This document shows, in pieces, positions 1-5,479 of a stretch of 6,457 nt of DNA. The notes beneath the pieces were generated by a model. The model was not told the DNA's origin and ran no database searches. It worked only from the letters and a program-made list of their open reading frames with translations. The first letter of the stretch is position 1. The number at the start of each line of letters is the position of its first letter. Source of the DNA: an uncultured Bacilli bacterium (GTDB lineage: Bacteria > Bacillota_I > Bacilli_A > RF39 > UBA660); the NCBI GenBank assembly GCA_947853365.1, contig CANTWQ010000001.1, positions 1 to 6,457 on the forward strand, written 5' to 3'. The position numbers were made by a program, and so were the translations under genes.

Positions 1-240
1 GGTTTTAACGAAAAAATGATTGAAAGTCAAGAGAAGTATCCTGGAAGGTTATCGTCAAAAGAGATCGAAGAAAGAATATTAAGCCAAAAGAAATGGTTTC
101 AAATATTTGGACGGAAGAATTTGCAATCCATTACCAAACAATATGTAAAAGCTGTCGAAAGTCCGTATGCGAAAAAGGTGTATCGGGCGCCCTTCTTGAG
201 CAGACTTGGTATCAAACTTTATTTTATCTTTTTTGGATAG
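1..240 (+). CDS. C-terminal end of an unidentified protein (5' truncated by window)
   Basis: The reading frame is open from base 1 to the TAG at 238-240, giving 79 residues. An ATG at 16 has no Shine-Dalgarno site in the few bases before it, so this is more likely the tail of a longer protein than a 74-residue gene. The tail is basic and rich in Lys, Gln and aromatic residues. It ends in a hydrophobic aromatic stretch (GIKLYFIFFG) that could be an amphipathic or membrane-touching end. I see no catalytic motif and do not recognise the family. No hairpin terminator is visible before the next promoter at 249-277. Confidence is good that this is coding and nil on function. Confidence 0.6.
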   Translation, partial: GFNEKMIESQEKYPGRLSSKEIEERILSQKKWFQIFGRKNLQSITKQYVKAVESPYAKKVYRAPFLSRLGIKLYFIFFG

Positions 241-248
241 AATTTATC

Positions 249-277
249 TTTCCCCTAGAAAAAAGCTATGCTATAAT
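249..277 (+). promoter_or_regulatory. SigA-type promoter of the HerA-like gene (extended -10)
   Basis: A perfect TATAAT lies at 272-277, preceded by TG at 269-270 (TGcTATAAT). The -35 candidate TTTCCC at 249-254 matches TTGACA at only three of six positions but has a 17-bp spacer, and the extended -10 would compensate. Transcription would start near 284, leaving about 20 nt before the ATG at 304. The element closely resembles the promoter before sepF. Confidence 0.7.
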
Positions 278-303
278 AACAATAGAATAGATAGGGTGAT
301 AAA

Positions 304-2175
304 ATGCTAGGAAAAATTATAGGAATTATAGATAATATCGTTGAGATTAAATTGTCGATTGCTCCCGATCAACAAGTGAATTTAATCAATCTCCATGTGA
401 TTTTGGAAGATCAGAATACGAAAATCGTCGGAGAAATTCAAGATATGGATCAGACGACGGCTAAAATTACGATTGTGGGTGAAATTGTAGGGAATACCTT
501 TTTACCGGGATTTAGTAAAAAACCATCTTTTCGTTCTATAGTGCGCTTAATTCGCATGGATGAACTGGTCCTAATTCTAGGAGATCCCAATGAGCAAGCC
601 AAAAATCAAGTTTATTTTGGACAATCGACCGTATATCAAAATTATCGGATTCATGTGTCGATGAATCGCTTTTTTAGTAGCCATTTTGCCATTTTAGGAA
701 ATACTGGAAGTGGAAAAAGCTTTACAGTATCACGCCTTTTGCAAAATGTGTTTTCGAATCCCAACAATTTACCAGTCGAAGCCAATTTTGTAATTTTTGA
801 TGCTTATGGAGAATATACCAATGCTTTTCAAAATATATCGCAAACATCATCGCTGATCTCTTATAAAAACTATACGACCAATACGGCCTATCCGGATGGA
901 GAATTATTGCGGATTCCTCTATGGCTGTTGGATGTCGATGATATTGCCCAACTGTTAGGGGTAACAACTCCAATGCAATTGCCAATCATTGAAAAAGCAT
1001 TAAAATTAGTGACGGTATTAAAAAATGATGATGAAAGCGTCACAAAACATAAAAACGATATCATTGCAAGAGCAATTTTGGATATTTTATTAAGTGGTAA
1101 AGATTCCGTGAAAATTCGTGATCAAATCACGGCAGTTCTAACCAATTTCAATACCAAAGAGTTAAATTTGGATACAGAAATCGCCCAACCCGGTTATATT
1201 CGTACACTCAAACAATGCTTATTTGTAGATAAAACAGGTAAAATGCAAGAAATGGAATTGGTCGTCGAATTCATCAGTGGGTTTATCGTCGAGGGCTTGG
1301 AGCTAAAAAATCCCGATGGTACCATTCCTTATACTTTGAAAGATTTGGAAAACGCCATGGAATTTGCTTTGATTTCCGAAGGAGTATTAAAAAGTGATAA
1401 AGTGTTTGACTATGCCAATGTGTTAAATGTTCGTCTTCATTCTTTAGTCAATAGTGAAGCGCGTGCGTATTTTGAATATCCAAACATGATTTCTAGAAAT
1501 GATTATATTCATCGTCTCTTTTTAGGAACGAATGGCAAAAAAGCCCAGATTATTAACTTTAATATCAATTATGTCGATGATCGAATGGCCAAAGCGATTA
1601 CTAAAATCTTATCAAAAATGATTTTTGATTATGCGACCGAAAAGAAACAAAGAGCATCGGAAGCATTTCATATTATCATTGAAGAAGCCCATCGTTATGT
1701 CCAAAAAGATCAAGATCAAGAAGTGTTGGGATATAATATCTTTGATCGTATCACCAAAGAAGGACGAAAATATGGAGTGTTATTGGGATTGATTACGCAA
1801 CGGCCAAGCGAATTATCTGAAACTTCGATTTCGCAATGTTCTAACTTCATTATTTTAAGAACACTACATCCCAAAGATTTGGAATATATTCGTAACATGG
1901 TACCTAATATGAGTAGTGCCATTGTCGAACATTTAAAAACATTACAACCAGGAAATTGTATTGCCTTTGGAAGTGCGTTCCGTGTTCCCGTTGCGATGCG
2001 TGTCGATCGACCGAATCCAGAACCGTTGAGTAATAGTGCCAATATCGAATCCATCTGGTTTACTAAAACGACAGTGGATCAATCGCAGGAAGAAAAAATC
2101 ATTCAAACAGCTACTTCTTCTTATACCCATAGTAGCCAAGAAGCGGGAGACTTAAGAAAAGAAAACGCAAGTTAA
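304..2175 (+). CDS. HerA-like ATP-dependent DNA translocase/helicase (FtsK-HerA superfamily, DUF87)
   Basis: This 623-residue protein has the HerA layout. Residues 1-90 are beta-rich and fit the HAS-barrel that starts HerA proteins. The RecA-like core follows, with Walker A GNTGSGKS at 132-139, the family's FDxxGEY strand at 165-171 (FDAYGEY), Walker B HIIIEEAHR at 456-464 with acidic pair E460/E461, a polar sensor TQRPSE at 498-503, and R519 in ILRT as a candidate arginine finger. A helical insertion of about 200 residues lies between the FDxxGEY strand and Walker B. The last 45 residues are polar and probably disordered. HerA proteins form hexamers that pump or unwind double-stranded DNA, often with a nuclease such as NurA, or in defence pairs with SIR2, DUF4297 or PLD proteins. 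No such partner is visible here, so its job is open. The start is set by AGGGTGAT at 293-300 before ATG 304. Confidence 0.9.
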   Translation: MLGKIIGIIDNIVEIKLSIAPDQQVNLINLHVILEDQNTKIVGEIQDMDQTTAKITIVGEIVGNTFLPGFSKKPSFRSIVRLIRMDELVLILGDPNEQAKNQVYFGQSTVYQNYRIHVSMNRFFSSHFAILGNTGSGKSFTVSRLLQNVFSNPNNLPVEANFVIFDAYGEYTNAFQNISQTSSLISYKNYTTNTAYPDGELLRIPLWLLDVDDIAQLLGVTTPMQLPIIEKALKLVTVLKNDDESVTKHKNDIIARAILDILLSGKDSVKIRDQITAVLTNFNTKELNLDTEIAQPGYIRTLKQCLFVDKTGKMQEMELVVEFISGFIVEGLELKNPDGTIPYTLKDLENAMEFALISEGVLKSDKVFDYANVLNVRLHSLVNSEARAYFEYPNMISRNDYIHRLFLGTNGKKAQIINFNINYVDDRMAKAITKILSKMIFDYATEKKQRASEAFHIIIEEAHRYVQKDQDQEVLGYNIFDRITKEGRKYGVLLGLITQRPSELSETSISQCSNFIILRTLHPKDLEYIRNMVPNMSSAIVEHLKTLQPGNCIAFGSAFRVPVAMRVDRPNPEPLSNSANIESIWFTKTTVDQSQEEKIIQTATSSYTHSSQEAGDLRKENAS

Positions 2176-2194
2176 TCGATGATTGCTTTTTCTT
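2161..2194 (+). terminator. Possible weak terminator after the HerA-like gene
   Basis: GAAAACGCAA at 2161-2170 can pair with TTGCTTTTTC at 2183-2192, with one mismatch and a 12-nt loop, around the stop codon. The 3' arm itself carries the T-rich run (2187-2191, then more T after a C). The stem is mostly A-T and the alternative AATC/GATT pairing inside the loop competes, so termination would be weak at best. Confidence 0.3.
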
Positions 2195-2219
2195 TTCCAA
2201 GAAATATCCCGAAAAATTC

Positions 2220-2248
2220 TTTCCAAAAAAACAATATTATGCTAGAAT
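2220..2248 (+). promoter_or_regulatory. SigA-type promoter of sepF-divIVA (extended -10)
   Basis: TTTCCA at 2220-2225 (four of six to TTGACA), a 17-bp spacer, and TAGAAT at 2243-2248 with TG at 2240-2241 (TGcTAGAAT). Transcription would begin near 2255, giving a leader of roughly 37 nt rich in AATAG-like repeats before the ribosome binding site. Confidence 0.65.
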
Positions 2249-2276
2249 AGAAATAGATTAAGATAAATAGAATAAG

Positions 2277-2284
2277 AAAGGAAG
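2277..2284 (+). promoter_or_regulatory. Ribosome binding site that favours the second ATG of sepF
   Basis: AAAGGAAG lies only a base or so from the ATG at 2286 but about 7-9 nt from the ATG at 2292. The usual spacing points to 2292 as the main start, which also gives the typical SepF opening helix ([10 protein letters not shown]) without the extra Met-Val. Confidence 0.6.
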
Positions 2285-2291
2285 AATGGTT

Positions 2292-2726
2292 ATGGCTTTA
2301 GATAAATTAAAGGGATTTTTCGGAGTGGGAGAATCAGAAAATCCAGAAGCAGGAGGAGGAGAAGACGGTTTCTATAATGTGCCAAAAGAAATGCCGCGAG
2401 AAGATGGGACGACTGGGAATAAAATGATGTTACTAGAACCTCGGGCATATTCGGAAAGTCAACAGATCGCCGATTATTTAAAAAATCGGAATGCCGTCGT
2501 TGTGAATTTGAAGCGTGTCACACCAGATCAAGCCAAACGAATTGTCGACTTTTTATCTGGAACGCTCTATGCCATTGGTGGCGATTTACAAAAACTAGGT
2601 GGGGGTATTTTCTTATGCACGCCAAATAACGTCAATGTCGAAGGCAAAATCAGTGATGACAATGCCCCAAAAACGAAAGGAAGAAAAGAAAAAGACGATA
2701 CCTCGGGAGAAGATTTTAATTGGTAA
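2292..2726 (+). CDS. sepF: Cell division protein SepF
   Basis: SepF anchors FtsZ filaments to the membrane and helps form a regular septum in Gram-positive bacteria. The 144-residue product has the full family plan: an amphipathic N-terminal membrane helix (residues 1-11, with Phe9/Phe10), a Gly- and acid-rich linker at about 12-40, and the compact core at about 43-117. The core shows the diagnostic run with [26 protein letters not shown] and a GGGIFLCTP strand near the end. A charged tail closes in DFNW. Length is near that of Bacillus SepF (about 150). A GTG/ATG upstream extension is possible, since ATG 2286 is in frame two codons earlier. It is transcribed from the promoter at 2220-2248 and followed after 14 nt by the divIVA homologue, so the two are almost certainly one operon. 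In many Bacillota ylmG and ylmH sit between these genes; here they do not. Confidence 0.95.
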   Translation: MALDKLKGFFGVGESENPEAGGGEDGFYNVPKEMPREDGTTGNKMMLLEPRAYSESQQIADYLKNRNAVVVNLKRVTPDQAKRIVDFLSGTLYAIGGDLQKLGGGIFLCTPNNVNVEGKISDDNAPKTKGRKEKDDTSGEDFNW

Positions 2727-2729
2727 TGT

Positions 2730-2735
2730 AGGTGA
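2730..2735 (+). promoter_or_regulatory. Ribosome binding site that sets the divIVA start
   Basis: AGGTGA (continuing to T2736) is 5 nt before the ATG at 2741. An in-frame GTG at 2732 falls inside this site and so cannot be the real start, because it would leave no Shine-Dalgarno of its own. Confidence 0.75.
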
Positions 2736-2740
2736 TAGGT

Positions 2741-3214
2741 ATGGATAAATTTCATCGAGAGTGGAATGGGTATAAAAAAGAAGAAGTAAATCAATTTATA
2801 CAAGATACAATTACAAAACTAGAAGGCATGCTAAATAAAAGCAAAGTACAAGAACAACGCCTCATCGAATTAGAGAAATCTTTACAAGAGAGTAAAAGGA
2901 AACTGCGGAATACCCAAGAACAATTAGCTCATTACCAAATGATGGAATCCAACTTAAAAAAGGCTTTGTTACAAGCCGAAAACACCAGTAATCATATCAA
3001 AAAGATGGCGACCGAAGAAGGGAATATGATTATTGAAAATGCCAAACAAAATGCCAATCGCATCGTCAATGATGCTTTGCTTCGTGCCGAAAAAATAGAA
3101 ATTCAAACAGATACTTTAGAGCGAAACATGCGCATATTCAAAAAGAAATTACGGCTCATTGTCGAACAACAAATGGCCGTCGTCGAAGAAATAGAAACAT
3201 TAGATTTGAAGTAA
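2741..3214 (+). CDS. divIVA: DivIVA-family septum/pole protein with a modified N-terminal tip
   Basis: DivIVA binds strongly curved membrane at septa and poles and recruits division and wall proteins. The 157-residue product aligns along its length with Bacillus subtilis DivIVA (164 residues, recalled sequence). The N-terminal domain has GYKKEEVNQFI at 10-20 where B. subtilis has GYDEDEVNEFL. A coiled coil fills about 22-75, followed by the second coiled coil, where IIENAKQNANRIVNDAL at 97-113 matches the family's IVREAEKNADRIINESL. Two things are odd. The first nine residues of the B. subtilis protein are missing, and its membrane-inserting F17-R18 pair is W8-N9 here. The ATG at 2741 is chosen from the Shine-Dalgarno at 2730-2735. 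The gene is second in the sepF operon and ends at a hairpin terminator. The family call is firm; whether it is the main DivIVA or a paralogue such as GpsB-like is less so, but the length and second coil favour DivIVA. Confidence 0.88.
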   Translation: MDKFHREWNGYKKEEVNQFIQDTITKLEGMLNKSKVQEQRLIELEKSLQESKRKLRNTQEQLAHYQMMESNLKKALLQAENTSNHIKKMATEEGNMIIENAKQNANRIVNDALLRAEKIEIQTDTLERNMRIFKKKLRLIVEQQMAVVEEIETLDLK

Positions 3215-3233
3215 AGAGTAGGAACTCTTTTTT
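3213..3233 (+). terminator. Rho-independent terminator of sepF-divIVA
   Basis: A 7-bp perfect stem AAAGAGT (3213-3219) and ACTCTTT (3224-3230) closes an AGGA tetraloop and runs into six T residues (3228-3233). It overlaps the divIVA stop codon. The stem is AT-rich, so some readthrough into the muramidase gene is likely, which matters because that gene shows no convincing promoter of its own. Confidence 0.65.
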
Positions 3234-3262
3234 CTTATTATGACATGATTGGGGGATGATTT

Positions 3263-4450
3263 ATGAAGAAAAAAATGCTCATCATGGGAAGTATTGCCAT
3301 TCTTTTTATTGTGGCTGGAATCGTTGGTATTTATCTATCCAACAAAGAAGAGACAATCTATGAACCATCCAATCGAATGACAATTTTACGAAAAGAAGCA
3401 GAAGTTTACGAAACTTATCAAGTGTCTGATTTTGTAACTATCACGAATGGAATCTTATTAGAAGATCCTATCGTTGATACCTCGACATTAGGTAAAAAAA
3501 ATATTGCCATTGTCTATGAAGACGAAAAAGGGAAAAAGCAGCAAGAAATGATGACAATCGAAGTAAAAGATCATAAAAAACCTTTAATTTGGATCAGTGA
3601 TACTTATACTATAGAACAAGGAACTACCATTGATTTTAGTGATGATATTTTATGTGGCGATAACTATGATAAAAATCCAAACTGTTATGTCGAAGGTACC
3701 TTTGATACTTCCAAAATTGGAGAATACGCTTTGACTTTTCATGCGGAAGACCAAAGTGGAAATGTAGAAGTTTTCCCCTTTACATTAAGAGTAGTGGAGA
3801 ATATAGAGACAACTACCAAAGATCCTATTTTCTTATCTGATTTTATCGATCAATATAAAACGAACGATACAAAAATTGGAATGGATGTTTCTAAATGGCA
3901 AGGGACCATTGATTTTAAGAAGGCCAAAGAAAATGGCATAGAATTTGTCATGATTCGTCTTGGAACCCAGAATGGCATTGGGAAGGATTCTAGTATCGAT
4001 CCTTATTTTAAACAAAATATCGAAAAGGCAAAGAATGAAGACTTACCGGTAGGTATTTATTATTATTCATATGCAAAAACGAAAGAAGATGCCAAAGAGC
4101 AAGCCGAGTGGGTGATGGAACAGTTAAAGGATTACAACTTCACTTTACCCATTGCTTTTGATTGGGAATGTTGGCATTTGTTCAATCAAATGGATCTTAG
4201 TTTTTATGATTTGAACGAAGTAGCGAATACCTTCTTAAATACCATCACCGATGCCGGTTATGAAGGATTATTATATGGAAGTAAAAATTATATGGAAAAG
4301 ATTTGGACTTATCAAGATTATCCACTTTGGTTAGCACATTATACCGATCAAACCACATATCAAGGTGAAAAAAGACTTTGGCAAGTAACCAATCGTGGAA
4401 GAGTTCCGGGAATTTCTGGAAACGTAGATTTAAACGTGATGTATGAATAA
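3263..4450 (+). CDS. Membrane-anchored muramidase: Ig-like domain(s) plus GH25 lysozyme
   Basis: The 395-residue product begins with MKKKM and a hydrophobic helix at about 5-25 with no lipobox, so it is likely a signal anchor leaving the rest outside the cell. Residues about 45-102 look like a small beta domain. Residues 105-178 match the DUF5011-type Ig-like fold (KKPLIW, later GEYALTFHAEDQSGN), with C131 and C141 able to form a loop disulphide. GH25 fills 205-395: GMDVSKWQG at 206-214 (catalytic-site D208), GIYYYSYAKT at 264-273, the D300-W-E302 motif in IAFDWE, LWLAHY at 355-360, and LWQVTNRGRVPGISGNVDLN to the end. GH25 enzymes cut the MurNAc-GlcNAc bond of peptidoglycan. All expected acidic residues are present, so it should be active. 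A strong Shine-Dalgarno GGGGGA lies at 3251-3256. Its position after sepF-divIVA suggests a role in septal or general wall remodelling, which is inference. The anchor and Ig-like spacer argue against a phage endolysin. Confidence 0.93.
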   Translation: MKKKMLIMGSIAILFIVAGIVGIYLSNKEETIYEPSNRMTILRKEAEVYETYQVSDFVTITNGILLEDPIVDTSTLGKKNIAIVYEDEKGKKQQEMMTIEVKDHKKPLIWISDTYTIEQGTTIDFSDDILCGDNYDKNPNCYVEGTFDTSKIGEYALTFHAEDQSGNVEVFPFTLRVVENIETTTKDPIFLSDFIDQYKTNDTKIGMDVSKWQGTIDFKKAKENGIEFVMIRLGTQNGIGKDSSIDPYFKQNIEKAKNEDLPVGIYYYSYAKTKEDAKEQAEWVMEQLKDYNFTLPIAFDWECWHLFNQMDLSFYDLNEVANTFLNTITDAGYEGLLYGSKNYMEKIWTYQDYPLWLAHYTDQTTYQGEKRLWQVTNRGRVPGISGNVDLNVMYE

Positions 4451-4464
4451 CACACGTTTTTTTT
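4432..4464 (+). terminator. Probable rho-independent terminator of the GH25 gene
   Basis: AAACGTG at 4432-4438 pairs with CACGTTT at 4453-4459 across a 14-nt loop that contains the stop codon, followed by eight T residues (4457-4464). The long loop lowers confidence. The end of the T run forms the first two bases of the next promoter's -35 box, so terminator and promoter are packed together without a gap. Confidence 0.55.
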
Positions 4465-4491
4465 GCCAAGAAGGGAAAAATCATTTATAAT
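4463..4491 (+). promoter_or_regulatory. Strong SigA-type promoter of the unknown gene
   Basis: TTGCCA at 4463-4468 (five of six to consensus), a 17-bp spacer, and a perfect TATAAT at 4486-4491. This is the best consensus match in the window. Transcription should begin near 4498, only about 11 nt before the ATG at 4509. Confidence 0.78.
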
Positions 4492-4508
4492 AAAGGTGAG
4501 GTGAGATT

Positions 4509-5210
4509 ATGATTTCTCGTAGAGTCGGTGGAGTGGAATTTGAAACACCAATGACAACAACAGATGTCAAAACTACATTAGATCCACTCACAGATTGGAT
4601 CCAAGCTTTATGGACCAAAGAAGAAATAACCAAAAAAGATATAGATGAAATGCAAGCACACCTTGATTTACTTCCTGAAACGGAAAAAGAAATGGGGCAC
4701 CGTCGCATTCTTTATGCGATACAAGACTGGCACAATAAAACTCATGAAGATTCCACATTTAGAAATGGAAAACTATTACAAGTTTATCAGCAGCAAATCG
4801 AAGAAAAACAGGAAAATGCTTGGCCAATGACCCTGGATTGGGCAATCGAGGCATCCCACTTTTTCACACCTTCTCCTTTAACCGAAGAAGAACGTGCCGA
4901 CATGTATCCAGAAATATGCCTTTATGAAAGAGCTTTGGATGAAATTCGTCAAGAACCAATTGCTATTTATTTGATTCAAGAATTGATGGATTATTTTAAT
5001 GAAAATACATCACCATTTGAATACCAACGCGTCGATTTTATTCTCAAAGAAAAAATATGTCAGTTAAAAGCGATCTCTCCAAATGCGGTGAGTGAATCTC
5101 TCGCCTTGATTTATGGTGAATGCAGTGATCCCAAAGTGGAGAAAATCGAAACATTTAGTCGCTTGGTTCATATCAATCGTGATTTAAAAAAGGATATTGC
5201 AACAAAATAA
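4509..5210 (+). CDS. Conserved-looking soluble protein of unknown function, 233 residues
   Basis: I do not recognise a family. The gene is well supported: a consensus promoter, a doubled Shine-Dalgarno (AAAGGTGAGGTGAG at 4492-4505), an uninterrupted frame, and codon use like its neighbours. The protein is acidic, rich in Glu, Asp, Gln and Lys, with no signal peptide and no membrane helix, so it is probably cytoplasmic. After about 25 residues of extended N-terminus it looks largely alpha-helical, with helices near 34-52, 57-75, 85-102, 107-118 and on through 145-230. Aromatic residues (W30, W35, W74, W105, W111) recur on these helices and could build a helical-bundle core or a binding face. 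Only three or four cysteines are present and no metal-binding cluster or nucleotide motif is visible. It sits between the muramidase and the ileS T-box leader, and the ileS promoter's -35 box lies in its last codons. A regulatory or protein-binding role is possible but unsupported. Confidence 0.85.
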   Translation: MISRRVGGVEFETPMTTTDVKTTLDPLTDWIQALWTKEEITKKDIDEMQAHLDLLPETEKEMGHRRILYAIQDWHNKTHEDSTFRNGKLLQVYQQQIEEKQENAWPMTLDWAIEASHFFTPSPLTEEERADMYPEICLYERALDEIRQEPIAIYLIQELMDYFNENTSPFEYQRVDFILKEKICQLKAISPNAVSESLALIYGECSDPKVEKIETFSRLVHINRDLKKDIATK

Positions 5211-5225
5211 ATTGTATGATATAGT
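5197..5225 (+). promoter_or_regulatory. SigA-type promoter of the T-box leader and ileS (extended -10)
   Basis: TTGCAA at 5197-5202 (four of six), a 17-bp spacer, and TATAGT at 5220-5225 (five of six) preceded by TG at 5217-5218 (TGaTATAGT). The -35 box is inside the coding end of the upstream gene. The predicted start near 5232 lies just before the base of T-box stem I, as expected for a leader-controlled gene. Confidence 0.75.
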
Positions 5226-5231
5226 AAGTAC

Positions 5232-5465
5232 AGTTTAAAAAAACAAGTGCGAAAGACGTATATTTTATCCTCTTTGAAGAGAGAACTTCGGTTGGTGAAA
5301 AGAAGGCAAAGAGCAAAATATAAGATCACTTTCAAGATTGTGTTTTATGGATAAGATAAAATCGGGTTACTCCGTTATCGGTCAAGAGAGGGTTGATTAC
5401 CAATTAAGGTGGTACCACGTATATTTAAAATATTCGTCCTTAAGCTTTGGCTTGGGGACTTTTTT
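5232..5465 (+). promoter_or_regulatory. T-box riboswitch (tRNA-Ile sensing) upstream of ileS
   Basis: This leader reads the charging state of tRNA-Ile and lets transcription pass into ileS only when the tRNA is uncharged. Stem I can be traced: GAAAG 5251-5255 with CTTTC 5329-5333; ATATTTT 5260-5266 with AAAATAT 5315-5321; CTCTTTG 5270-5276 with CAAAGAG 5307-5313; and CTTC 5286-5289 with GAAG 5302-5305 under an apical loop containing GGTTGGTGAAAA. An AGAGA stretch before the top helix fits the AG bulge. The specifier ATC (Ile) is at 5325-5327, in the internal loop just before CTTTC, followed by A. Smaller helices fill 5343-5401 (for example TTTTAT with ATAAAA, and TCAA with TTGA). The T-box proper, AAGGTGGTACCACG, is at 5406-5419; its TGGT (5410-5413) would pair with the ACCA end of tRNA-Ile. 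The antiterminator pairs TTAAGG 5404-5409 with CCTTAA 5438-5443. Confidence 0.95.
5436..5465 (+). terminator. T-box regulated intrinsic terminator
   Basis: GTCCTTAAGC (5436-5445) pairs with GCTTGGGGAC (5450-5459) as a 10-bp stem with two G-T wobbles and a TTTG loop, followed by six T residues (5460-5465). Its 5' arm contains the CCTTAA needed by the antiterminator, so the two structures exclude each other, as the T-box mechanism requires. Confidence 0.92.
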
Positions 5466-5479
5466 AATGGAGGAGAATT

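Noticed and set aside
93..290. Overlapping 65-codon frame
   Set aside because: It overlaps the longer open frame that runs in from the window edge, crosses the HerA promoter and has no ribosome binding site.
1716..2054. Reverse-strand frame of 112 codons inside the HerA-like gene
   Set aside because: It is antisense to conserved ATPase motifs including TQRP, has no promoter or ribosome binding site, and its translation resembles nothing known.
304..2175. HerA as part of a SIR2-HerA or DUF4297-HerA antiphage system
   Set aside because: No SIR2, DUF4297 or other nuclease gene is in the window next to it, and the downstream genes are sepF and divIVA. The upstream side cannot be seen, so it is kept only as an open question.
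2732..2740. GTG at 2732 as the divIVA start
   Set aside because: It lies inside the Shine-Dalgarno site that serves the ATG at 2741 and has no upstream site of its own.
3263..4450. GH25 gene as a prophage endolysin
   Set aside because: It has an N-terminal signal anchor and Ig-like spacer, no holin or phage genes are nearby, and it sits in a cell division locus.
4509..5210. Unknown gene as a displaced ylmH (S4 RNA-binding) or ylmG
   Set aside because: There is no S4-like motif and no membrane helices, so it is neither YlmH nor YlmG.
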